Shown here piece by piece: positions 5,710-11,664 of a DNA stretch of 11,791 nucleotides. The translations under genes and the position numbers were made by a program. Source of the stretch: Sporomusa silvacetica DSM 10669 (lineage in GTDB: Bacteria > Bacillota > Negativicutes > Sporomusales > Sporomusaceae); the NCBI RefSeq assembly GCF_002257705.1, contig NZ_LSLK01000040.1:1-11791 (forward strand). The letters run 5' to 3'. The stretch's first letter is position 1. Each line of letters begins with the position of its first letter. Below the pieces are notes generated by a model, which was not told the origin of the DNA, made no database searches, and saw only the letters and a program-made list of their open reading frames with translations.

Positions 5710-5749
5710 TAATACAGGCATAGTTAACATAATCAAAGAAGGTGCTTGT

Positions 5750-6265
5750 ATGAAGCGGAACGTCAAACCAATAACTCCAAGGTGTGGACTTTGCAAGAAA
5801 CTGTATTCTTCAAAGGATGATGATGGTTCAGGATTATGTTTAAAGTGTAGGCCAGCAAATAGTCAACCTATATTAGCGGTAAAGCGTCAACTAAAACAAA
5901 CAATTGTGATGGAGGTAGGTAAAATGATGGATGATTTTGACCAAGAAGAACAGGAAAAACAAGCTATAGTAACTATAGCAGAGGCGCAACAAGAGAGAAG
6001 TGAAATTTCCGGTGATATTGATAGTACAGAAAATCAGGTGACTGATGAAGCTAATCCCAGTGAATTAAAAATTGAAGACATAATTAAACCTGGTCGCTAT
6101 GGTGTTACTAATAGCCAGATGATACCGGCATTAAAGAAAGTTATTGCTGAAAAATCAGTAGAAAAACTAGCCTTATTAAAGCAAACCTATTTCTATGCTT
6201 ATGACAAATCAATACGATATTTAAAGAAATCAGAACGCGAGTTTATTGCTAATAACGATATTTGA
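5750..6265 (+). CDS. Hypothetical protein with N-terminal CxxC...CxxC zinc ribbon
   Basis: The 171-residue protein starts with a compact putative zinc ribbon: Cys12-x2-Cys15 (RCGLCKK) and Cys30-x2-Cys33 (LCLKC). A long charged, probably helical and partly disordered middle (about 45-105, rich in Glu, Gln and Asp) follows. The C-terminal segment (about 106-171) contains IEDIIKPGRYGVTNSQMI and a helical, lysine-rich tail. I do not recognise a family. AAGGTG stands ahead of the ATG. Position between DUF960 and the serine recombinase suggests an element-encoded accessory or DNA-binding protein, but nothing in the sequence proves a role in excision or integration. Confidence 0.65.
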   Translation: MKRNVKPITPRCGLCKKLYSSKDDDGSGLCLKCRPANSQPILAVKRQLKQTIVMEVGKMMDDFDQEEQEKQAIVTIAEAQQERSEISGDIDSTENQVTDEANPSELKIEDIIKPGRYGVTNSQMIPALKKVIAEKSVEKLALLKQTYFYAYDKSIRYLKKSEREFIANNDI

Positions 6266-6305
6266 AAAAGTTATGAAAACTAAAAAATAAATGTTAAAAA
6301 ATTAG

Positions 6306-6342
6306 ACCCCTTTCAGTTAGATACCTCAAAACTGAAAGGGGT
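6306..6342 (+). promoter_or_regulatory. Perfect 13-bp hairpin covering the ribosome site of the recombinase operon
   Basis: ACCCCTTTCAGTT (6306-6318) pairs perfectly with AACTGAAAGGGGT (6330-6342) around an 11-base loop. The right arm contains GAAAGGGG, the only purine-rich ribosome site for the ATG at 6352. Folding would hide it. No U-tract follows (the next bases are TATATAATTATG), so it is a poor terminator. It could also be an operator or binding site for an element protein. Confidence 0.55.
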
Positions 6343-6351
6343 TATATAATT

Positions 6352-6495
6352 ATGCAACAAAAAATTATTATCACAGAATTAAATAAGCCATCGACAAAAG
6401 CTCTAAAAGCGTTTAATCAACATGTTTTTAATGCTATTCAAAACCACTATAACAGCCAAGAACAAGAAAAAGCAGAGGTGAGAAATCATGGATAA
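6352..6495 (+). CDS. 47-residue protein upstream of and overlapping the serine recombinase
   Basis: A 47-codon ORF starts MQQKIIITELNKPSTKALKA and ends with a Gln/Glu-rich tail, overlapping the recombinase start (6488) by 8 bases, so the two are probably translationally coupled. AAGGGG lies about 10 bases ahead of the ATG but inside the right arm of the 6306-6342 hairpin. Short proteins of this general kind often stand directly before large serine recombinase genes in clostridial elements. Whether it acts as a directionality or assembly factor is unknown. Confidence 0.55.
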   Translation: MQQKIIITELNKPSTKALKAFNQHVFNAIQNHYNSQEQEKAEVRNHG

Positions 6496-7990
6496 GCAAG
6501 ATAACATAAAACATGTGGCAATCTATTTACGTAAGTCACGCGATGAAGGTGAATATGATGACGTTCTGTCCAAACATCGTGATACCTTAGTCGCCTATGC
6601 CAAAGCACATAATTGGACATATATACTCTATGAGGAAATTGGCTCTGGTGAGAGTATAGCCAAGAGAAAAAAGATAAAACAACTTCTAGCTCACGTTGAG
6701 GATGGCTTATATGATGGTGTATTAGTTATGGATATTGACCGTTTAGGACGGGGAAATCATGATGATTGGGCTGAAATATGTAAAGCATTTTTCTGTACCG
6801 ACACTTTTATTATTACACCACAAAAAATATATGACTTATCGCAAGAGCAGGATGAAATGCGCTTTGATTTTCAAGCTATTCTTGCCAAGATGGAATACAA
6901 AATGATTAAAAAGAGAATGCGACAGGGTAAAGTTGCTGGTGCTAAGAAAGGTATGTGGACAAATGGCAGCCCTCCTTACCCGTACATATATAATCGAGCG
7001 ACTAAACAGATCGAAGTTGATGCTGATAAACTAAAAATATATCGTGCAATGCTAGATAAATACCTTTTGGGAATGAGTACTCAGGAGATATCAGTATGGC
7101 TTAATAAAAGAGCAGTTGCACCGCCTTATACTGGAAAGCGTAATAAATATGGTTGGTCACACGTTACTGTTCATCGAATACTAATTAGCGAGATACACCT
7201 AGGGTACGTAATATATGGTAAATCACATAAGCATCGTGGTACTGCTCAATTAATCGATAAGGAAGCTTGGATAAAGGTAAAGGGTGAGCATGAACCTGTA
7301 AAGACGCAAGAAGAGCATGACCAGATAATGGCTAGAATTGCACAAAATGCGATTATTCCCCGGAAATGTCGAGTCGGGACACTGCCATTATCAGGACTCT
7401 TATATTGTTCCAAGTGTGGTAGACGGATGCAATTTAAGCGTAGGGAAACAAAGAATGGAGGCTATTGGACGGCTATGTGCGTCTATACCTATCCTGATGG
7501 TACGAAATGTGATCAGGTAGGTCGGAAGCTTGATGATGCTTTTTATAAAGCTTTATATCAGAAGATAACTAAACTTGATGAGCAGACGCTGGAACTGGTA
7601 GATGAAATAAATGAGCAGTATCAGGAACTTCAAGCATTATGTGAGATGAAGCAAAAGGAGTTAGCGCAGACTGAGCAAGCAATAGAAAATCTATTTGAAC
7701 TTTATGAAGATGGTAAGATGCCAAAACGGCGGTTGAGTGATCGAATTGCAGGTCATGAAAAGACTAAGAATGAGCTAGAAGCTGAGATAGAGAAGTGTAA
7801 AACGGCGTTGGTCTCTCAAGTTAATTTGGTGACTGTGGAGATGGTACAGAAAAGGATTAACGAATTTAAGGCGTTATGGCTTAATGCGACTGACCCAAGC
7901 GAACAGAATAGAGCGTTTCGATTATTAATTGATAGGATTGTGTATGACAGAGAAGATGACGGTTTGAGGCTGGAAGTTTTGTATAAATAA
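6488..7990 (+). CDS. Large serine recombinase (site-specific integrase)
   Basis: A 500-residue protein of the large serine recombinase family, which integrates and excises mobile elements by cutting all four strands through a serine. N-terminal resolvase domain (about 8-155): YLRKSRDEG with nucleophile Ser17, and MDIDRLGRGN (81-90) with active-site arginines. Recombinase DNA-binding domain (about 160-280): TNGSPPYPY, GWSHVTVHRIL and GYVIYGK. A zinc ribbon with Cys307, Cys310, Cys331 and Cys341 follows, then a long coiled coil (about 365-445) and a short closing DREDDGLRLEV segment. Length and all domains are complete, so it is probably active. GAGGTGAG precedes the ATG. It ends 21 bases before a terminator and is the last gene of the module, as is common next to an attachment site. 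Confidence 0.93.
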   Translation: MDKQDNIKHVAIYLRKSRDEGEYDDVLSKHRDTLVAYAKAHNWTYILYEEIGSGESIAKRKKIKQLLAHVEDGLYDGVLVMDIDRLGRGNHDDWAEICKAFFCTDTFIITPQKIYDLSQEQDEMRFDFQAILAKMEYKMIKKRMRQGKVAGAKKGMWTNGSPPYPYIYNRATKQIEVDADKLKIYRAMLDKYLLGMSTQEISVWLNKRAVAPPYTGKRNKYGWSHVTVHRILISEIHLGYVIYGKSHKHRGTAQLIDKEAWIKVKGEHEPVKTQEEHDQIMARIAQNAIIPRKCRVGTLPLSGLLYCSKCGRRMQFKRRETKNGGYWTAMCVYTYPDGTKCDQVGRKLDDAFYKALYQKITKLDEQTLELVDEINEQYQELQALCEMKQKELAQTEQAIENLFELYEDGKMPKRRLSDRIAGHEKTKNELEAEIEKCKTALVSQVNLVTVEMVQKRINEFKALWLNATDPSEQNRAFRLLIDRIVYDREDDGLRLEVLYK

Positions 7991-8011
7991 ATTAATGATG
8001 TAATGAATTGA

Positions 8012-8051
8012 GAAACTCCTGCTATATTTGTATTAATTTGGCAGGAGTTTC
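8012..8051 (+). terminator. Terminator of the recombinase operon
   Basis: GAAACTCCTGC (8012-8022) pairs perfectly with GCAGGAGTTTC (8041-8051) over an 18-base loop and is followed by the weak T-rich stretch GTCTTGTT. A similar GGCAGGAGTT string without its left arm occurs at 324-333. Confidence 0.65.
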
Positions 8052-8071
8052 GTCTTGTTAACAGAATGTTG

Positions 8072-8125
8072 AGATTAGGGAATAGAGCTAATCTTGGATG
8101 ACTCGGCGGAACCGTCCCTGTGAGT
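8072..8125. repeat. Small hairpin followed by REP-like repeat R5
   Basis: AGATTAG (8072-8078) pairs with CTAATCT (8088-8094). Immediately after comes GACTCGGCGGAACCGTCCC (from 8100) with ACTC/GAGT arms at 8101-8104 and 8122-8125. The second part resembles the R2 palindrome at 385-411, sharing GACTCG, CGGAACCGTC and GAGT. Confidence 0.5.
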
Positions 8126-8208
8126 ACCTTAGGCTAGTCATTAAAAATGCACGCCAGGGAGGATAATCTCTCGTTAAGTCACCAATATAACTATTTGGAG
8201 GAAGCAAT

Positions 8209-8553
8209 TTGATTGTCATTGAGAATAAAACGCTAGTCATTATTAAACTACTGCATACTTTGATCTGGGCGTTCTTTGTTTTTATACTCTTATATATTTT
8301 TTTTGCAGTTACAATTGGCAGAATAGATGACTATTTATGGATATGTATATCTTTAATCTGTTTTGAAGGTATAGTACTTATGATAAACAGGTGGAGATGC
8401 CCACTTACCTTAGTTGCAGCAAAGTATTCACAAAATCGGGAAGATGACTTCGATATTTTCTTGCCAAAATGGTTGGCCATACATAATAAAAAGATATTTA
8501 CGACGTTATTTGTTATCGAGATGGGTATCCTATCCTTTAGACTATTGGCATAG
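8209..8553 (+). CDS. Small integral membrane protein of unknown function
   Basis: The 114-residue protein has three hydrophobic segments (about 14-36, 42-59 and 96-113). Between the second and third lies a polar stretch with the motif WRCPLT (62-67) and then FDIFLPKWLAIHNKKIF (81-97). It begins with TTG at 8209, supported by GGAGG at 8197-8201 with about 7 bases spacing; no ATG nearby fits better. I do not assign a named family, although a small membrane-protein group with the CPLT motif is common in Firmicutes and Bacteroidetes. It stands alone between the recombinase terminator and the repeat field, so context gives no functional hint. Confidence 0.7.
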   Translation: MIVIENKTLVIIKLLHTLIWAFFVFILLYIFFAVTIGRIDDYLWICISLICFEGIVLMINRWRCPLTLVAAKYSQNREDDFDIFLPKWLAIHNKKIFTTLFVIEMGILSFRLLA

Positions 8554-8580
8554 TTACATAGTGGAGACGTTTTCATTCTT

Positions 8581-8625
8581 ATTAACATTGTTATTTCAGG
8601 TGCTTCTAGAGGGTTCTGAGTGATT
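8581..8625 (+). repeat. 44-nt intergenic element, copy B1
   Basis: From ATTAAC to GTGATT this copy aligns to those at 9263-9306 and 9568-9611 with only one inserted base. Most conserved are GCTTCTAGRGG and the closing TGRGTGATT. It lies 27 bases after the membrane-protein gene. Confidence 0.6.
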
Positions 8626-8641
8626 CTGATTCAAACATTGA

Positions 8642-8675
8642 ATAGACATTGGTCAAATTATTGACTAATGCCTAT
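8642..8675. other. 15-bp hairpin between elements B1 and C1
   Basis: ATAGACATTGGTCAA (8642-8656) pairs with TTGACTAATGCCTAT (8661-8675) around ATTA, with one A.C mismatch and one G.T pair. It is inserted between the two conserved blocks; the second copy (9306-9328) lacks it. Confidence 0.5.
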
Positions 8676-8681
8676 TTAATG

Positions 8682-8702
8682 TTTCGTGGCATGTAATGGA
8701 AG
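8682..8702 (+). repeat. GGCATGTNATGGAAG element, copy C1
   Basis: CGTGGCATGTAATGGAAG with TTT ahead of it. The same string, with one variable base, occurs at 9328-9348 and in shorter form at 8885, 9403 and 11393. Confidence 0.6.
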
Positions 8703-8884
8703 AAAATTCATTGAGATTGTTTAAATGAGTTATTACTATTATGGTTAAAGAACAAATGAAGGATGATGGATTATGTTGCAATATGGTGGTCTAATTTTAA
8801 GAAAAGCTTCGCCGCTAGGACTAAGCGTGAGGAGTAATACTTGTTCTTTCAAGGCTATTGCCTAAGGTCCATTTTAAGCAGGGG

Positions 8885-8922
8885 GGCATGTCATGGAAGC
8901 GCATTGATGAAGGCTCAAAGCC
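8885..8922 (+). repeat. GGCATGTCATGGAAG ... GGCTCAAAGCC element, copy C3
   Basis: GGCATGTCATGGAAG, 12 bases, then GGCTCAAAGCC. The copy at 11393-11430 has the same two blocks at the same spacing. It leads directly into REP R6. Confidence 0.65.
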
Positions 8923-8927
8923 GCGGG

Positions 8928-8985
8928 GGACGAGGGGACGGAGGAACTGTCTTGAGATTAAGACAGTTCCTCCGTCCCCTTGTCC
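8928..8985. repeat. REP palindrome R6 with 26-bp stem
   Basis: GGGACGAGGGGACGGAGGAA and CTGTCTT (8928-8953) pair with 8960-8985 over the 6-base loop GAGATT, with a single G.T pair; the inner 21 bp are perfect. It combines the GGGACGG/CCGTCCC and CTTGTCC motifs of the other REPs and is the most complete copy in the window. Confidence 0.85.
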
Positions 8986-9007
8986 GCTTAATGCAGTAGA
9001 TATAGTT

Positions 9008-9184
9008 ATGGCAGCTGCTTCTGACCTAGGATTCGATGTGAATAATGATTCATTCATTTTGACCAGTCAAAATGGTTCTCAGTCTATTGTAACTGTAGTT
9101 CATGACGGCATTAATTACAATGTTACCGTAGATCAGTTAGCTAGCGGTGATTGGATGATTTCCCTTGTAAATCAAATACAATAA
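9008..9184 (+). pseudogene. Probable gene remnant, C-terminal 58 residues, 5' end replaced by repeats
   Basis: The frame is open from 8858, but its first part is only translated repeat DNA (C3 and the REP palindrome). Protein-like sequence begins around NAVDIVMAAASDLGFDVNND (about 8989 on) and continues to a beta-rich tail ending WMISLVNQIQ. An ATG at 9008 would give 58 residues, but no ribosome site precedes it. I do not recognise a family. The simplest view is the tail of a gene whose front was lost to the repeat; a newly created fusion ORF cannot be excluded. Confidence 0.4.
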
Positions 9185-9262
9185 GTGCCAACTATTTAAC
9201 TACATTCATTGATTTGTAAATCTGATGATCGTGCAAGTCAGTATAGGTTAATATATATTTAT

Positions 9263-9306
9263 ATTGACCATACTGTTTCAAGTTCTTCTAGGGGTTCTGG
9301 GTGATT
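9263..9306 (+). repeat. 44-nt intergenic element, copy B2
   Basis: Aligns without gaps to copy B3. It reads ATTGACCATACTG at its left end and CTTCTAGGGGTTCTGGGTGA at its right end. A GGCATG element follows 22 bases later. Confidence 0.6.
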
Positions 9307-9327
9307 CTGACTAAGGTTTACTTAATA

Positions 9328-9348
9328 TTTCGTGGCATGTTATGGAAG
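9328..9348 (+). repeat. GGCATGTNATGGAAG element, copy C2
   Basis: CGTGGCATGTTATGGAAG differs from copy C1 at one base, and the CTTAATATTT just before it matches CTATTTAATGTTT of C1. It shares the order B-then-C with the 8581-8702 locus. Confidence 0.6.
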
Positions 9349-9402
9349 TAAATCCAAGAGTGTGCAGACCTAGGAAACATATAGATTAGATGGATATTGT
9401 AA

Positions 9403-9458
9403 TGGCACGTTATGGAACAATTTCATGAAATGGACGAGGGGGACAGGTTTATTGTCCC
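9403..9458. repeat. Degenerate C element (C5) joined to REP R7
   Basis: GGCACGTTATGGAA (from 9403) followed by ATGAAATGGACGAGGGGGAC and a GGGACA/TGTCCC hairpin (9440-9445, 9453-9458). The order and wording (GGCAYGTYATGGAA, ATGAA, ACGAGGGG) repeat the C3-R6 arrangement at 8885-8985. Confidence 0.5.
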
Positions 9459-9567
9459 AAGAATAAAAAGATGCTATATTAAGAAAAAAGCAAAATACGA
9501 CTTTAGCAATGCACATAGGCGGTGAGGGTATTAGTGTAATTCAGATTTTTTTGTACAGTTAATTCCT

Positions 9568-9611
9568 ATTAACCATACCTCAGTAGGTGCTTCTAGGGAC
9601 TCAGGGTGATT
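9568..9611 (+). repeat. 44-nt intergenic element, copy B3, in the pit leader
   Basis: ATTAACCATACCTCAGTAGG and TGCTTCTAGGGACTC, then AGGGTGATT, align to copies B1 and B2. It ends 82 bases before the phosphate transporter start, so it could lie in that transcript's leader or be a promoter-proximal repeat. Confidence 0.55.
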
Positions 9612-9693
9612 ATAGACATCTTAAATTATGTGTATTGATTTAAAAGTTTGACAAAAATAAGTACTCACGGTGAACAAGTGCTGGAGGTGGAAA

Positions 9694-10728
9694 ATGACTA
9701 TGTCTACAGAGCTGATTCTAATTGGAGTAATTGTTGTGGCACTTATCTTTACATTAACCAATGGCCTTCATGATGCTAGTTCAGTTGTCGCAACTTTCAT
9801 TTCTTGTGGAGCTGCAAATCCAATTCAAGCTACCTGTTTGGCGGCTATATTTGGATTTATTGGTGCAGTGATAGGTGGTAGTGCCGTAGCAAATACTGTT
9901 TCTGCAATAGTTACGATGACGACAGATGCTGCATTGCTTAATGTCTTGTTGGCTGGGATGATTGGGGCTGTAATATGGAATGTTGTGACTTGGAAATTGG
10001 GGCTTCCTTCAAGTTCAACTCATGCTTTGGTTGGCGGAGTCGTAGGAGCAGTTTTGGTTTCACGTGGTGCGAATTATATTTTATGGGGCTGGAGTGATCT
10101 CTGGGGCGCTAATCATCTATTAGTTGGAATAACGAAAATTGTTGCTGCATTAATATTGTCTCCACTTATGGGATTTGTTGTTGCTTTTTTACTGCAAACA
10201 GTATCCAATATCCTTTTGCGAAACGCAAATTTTACGATAAATAGATGGATAAAAAACATACAATGGTTAATTGCTGCCTTATTGGCTTATAGTCATGGTA
10301 CGAACGATACTCAAAAAATTGTCGGGATACTTTCCCTAGCTTTAGCTGCTGCCAATTATCCTTTCGGTCAGATTGCTCCAGTTTGGATTAGCGCATTAGG
10401 TGGTGGGGTCATGTTTGTAGGTACAATGCTTGGTGGCTGGTCGATTATGAAAACCATCGGGAGAGGAATTTACGCAATTCGCCCCATCCATAGTTTGAAT
10501 TCACAACTGGCTTCAGGAGGTTCCATTATTTTGGCGACAATACTAGGTGCGCCTGTTTCCACTACCCATGTTGTTGTCGGCAGTATAGCAGGAGTTGGTT
10601 CAGCAGAGGAATTTCGTATGGTCAATTGGAATATTGGAAAAGAGATTATTATAGCCTGGTGTATTACAATACCGGCAGCTGCCATTGTCGCAGCAATGGT
10701 ATATTACATATTAGGGTATATATGGTAG
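9694..10728 (+). CDS. pit: PiT-family low-affinity inorganic phosphate transporter
   Basis: The 344-residue membrane protein imports inorganic phosphate, usually as a metal-phosphate complex, with H+ or Na+. Both inverted PiT half-signatures are present: TNGLHDASSVVAT and GLPSSSTHALVGGVVGA in the N-terminal half, and AYSHGTNDTQKIVGI with GAPVSTTHVVVGSIAGVG in the C-terminal half. About ten hydrophobic segments are visible. ATG at 9694 is chosen because GGAGGTGG lies immediately upstream; the frame extends back to a GTG at 9670 that would translate the ribosome site. A perfect TTGACA lies at 9648-9653, but its -10 is poor. The DUF47 partner follows after 23 bases, forming the common pit-DUF47 operon. 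Confidence 0.93.
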   Translation: MTMSTELILIGVIVVALIFTLTNGLHDASSVVATFISCGAANPIQATCLAAIFGFIGAVIGGSAVANTVSAIVTMTTDAALLNVLLAGMIGAVIWNVVTWKLGLPSSSTHALVGGVVGAVLVSRGANYILWGWSDLWGANHLLVGITKIVAALILSPLMGFVVAFLLQTVSNILLRNANFTINRWIKNIQWLIAALLAYSHGTNDTQKIVGILSLALAAANYPFGQIAPVWISALGGGVMFVGTMLGGWSIMKTIGRGIYAIRPIHSLNSQLASGGSIILATILGAPVSTTHVVVGSIAGVGSAEEFRMVNWNIGKEIIIAWCITIPAAAIVAAMVYYILGYIW

Positions 10729-10751
10729 GGTATAAAGGAGGGTGTCATTTC

Positions 10752-11375
10752 ATGGCTATTCATAACTTTTGGGAAGGACTGTTTCCTGTAAAACGCGATT
10801 TTTATAGGATGATAAATGATCAAGCGACGGCCACTACCAAAGGAGTGGAAAAACTACACAATTGGCTTAACAGCAGATCAGAAGAAGACTATCAGCTGTT
10901 ATTCAGTCAGGCAGATGAGGCGGACAAGATTCGATTTAATATGGAAAATAATCTAATCGAGGCTTTTTCGACTCCTTTTGATAGGCAGGATATATATTCT
11001 CTTTCTGTAGAAATGGCTAGGATACTTGAATATGCAAAATCTACGCTAAAAGAAATGGAAGCATTTGCAGTGAGTACGGATCCAACTATTTTAAACATGG
11101 TGCAGCAACTAAACGTAGGGACAGATCAATTTGCTGAGGCAATGGGACTATTGAAAGAAGATCCCCTTGAATCTCAAATTAAAATGGCAAATATCCGCAA
11201 GGCTCAATTGACAATAGAAAAGGAATATCAGGCAGGTATGGTAGAATTATTTAGGAGTACAGATCTAATATATGCCATGAAATATCGGGAAGTTTACCAC
11301 CATATCAAAGATGCGGCTGTTCACTTGGGATATACTACAGATGTTTTACACAGAATTGTAATACGGATGATTTAG
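10752..11375 (+). CDS. DUF47 (PhoU-like) Pit accessory protein
   Basis: The 207-residue, all-helical cytoplasmic protein begins MAIHNFWEGLFPVKRDFYRM and belongs to the PhoU-like DUF47 family (PF01865), encoded next to PiT transporters and thought to regulate phosphate uptake. Seen are the early FYRMINDQA helix, the NLIEAFSTPFDRQDIYSLS block (about residues 70-88) typical of the family (usual form: TPFDREDI), and the closing helix with DAAVHLGYTTDVLHRIVIRM. The ATG at 10752 has AAGGAGGG (10736-10743) 8 bases ahead. An in-frame extension to 10626 inside pit has no such support. Confidence 0.93.
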   Translation: MAIHNFWEGLFPVKRDFYRMINDQATATTKGVEKLHNWLNSRSEEDYQLLFSQADEADKIRFNMENNLIEAFSTPFDRQDIYSLSVEMARILEYAKSTLKEMEAFAVSTDPTILNMVQQLNVGTDQFAEAMGLLKEDPLESQIKMANIRKAQLTIEKEYQAGMVELFRSTDLIYAMKYREVYHHIKDAAVHLGYTTDVLHRIVIRMI

Positions 11376-11392
11376 AGGCGTGGATACTGCGT

Positions 11393-11430
11393 GGCATGTC
11401 ATGGAAGAAAATTAGAAGAGGCTCAAAGCC
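11393..11430 (+). repeat. GGCATGTCATGGAAG ... GGCTCAAAGCC element, copy C4
   Basis: Identical blocks and spacing to copy C3 (15 + 12 + 11 bases); only the 12-base middle differs. It lies 17 bases after the DUF47 stop and leads into an open frame without a start codon. Confidence 0.65.
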
Positions 11431-11600
11431 ATATATGATATAATTCGGGGATTAACTGAAGAATTTGATCGGCTAAATAAAGCGGGAAGAGATACAATGG
11501 ATACTCTCCAGAGACTCGGGGTGGTATTGGAAGAATTTTTGTTATTCAGGCGGCAGGAATCGAAAAAAAGAAGAGGCGTCAGAGTGAGTAAAAACTCATA
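11420..11600 (+). pseudogene. Possible small ORF or gene tail after element C4
   Basis: A frame read from the C4 repeat to TAG (11598-11600) gives a charged helical sequence with GLTEEFDRLNKAGRDTMDTL, then LEEFLLFRRQ and a basic tail SKKRRGVRVSKNS. No start codon with a ribosome site is visible; the first ATG (11499) would give only about 33 residues. I do not recognise it. Like the remnant at 9008-9184, it directly follows a C element, which may have replaced its front. Confidence 0.35.
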
Positions 11601-11620
11601 GTAAGTAAAAGTATAAAGCA

Positions 11621-11646
11621 ATGTCAATAACCCCGTCCCTTGACAA
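11621..11646. repeat. REP-like repeat R8
   Basis: TGTCAA (11622-11627) and TTGACA (11640-11645) enclose TAACCCCGTCCC. It is nearly the same as the hairpin at 943-969 (ATGTCGATAACCCCGTCCCC) and lies 20 bases from the group II intron 3' end. Confidence 0.6.
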
Positions 11647-11664
11647 CAAATCGTAGGAAACAGT

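Noticed and set aside
8601..8630. ykkC (guanidine) or cobalamin riboswitch
   Set aside because: CTAGGGTTC-like and AGGTGC-like strings are present, but the remaining conserved segments of both classes are missing at all three copies.
8821..9057. 78-codon minus-strand frame across the REP palindrome
   Set aside because: It is open only because the palindrome is GC-rich and stop-free on both strands.
10626..10751. Extended DUF47 protein starting inside pit
   Set aside because: The extension is out-of-frame pit sequence; ATG 10752 has a strong ribosome site and matches the family N-terminus.
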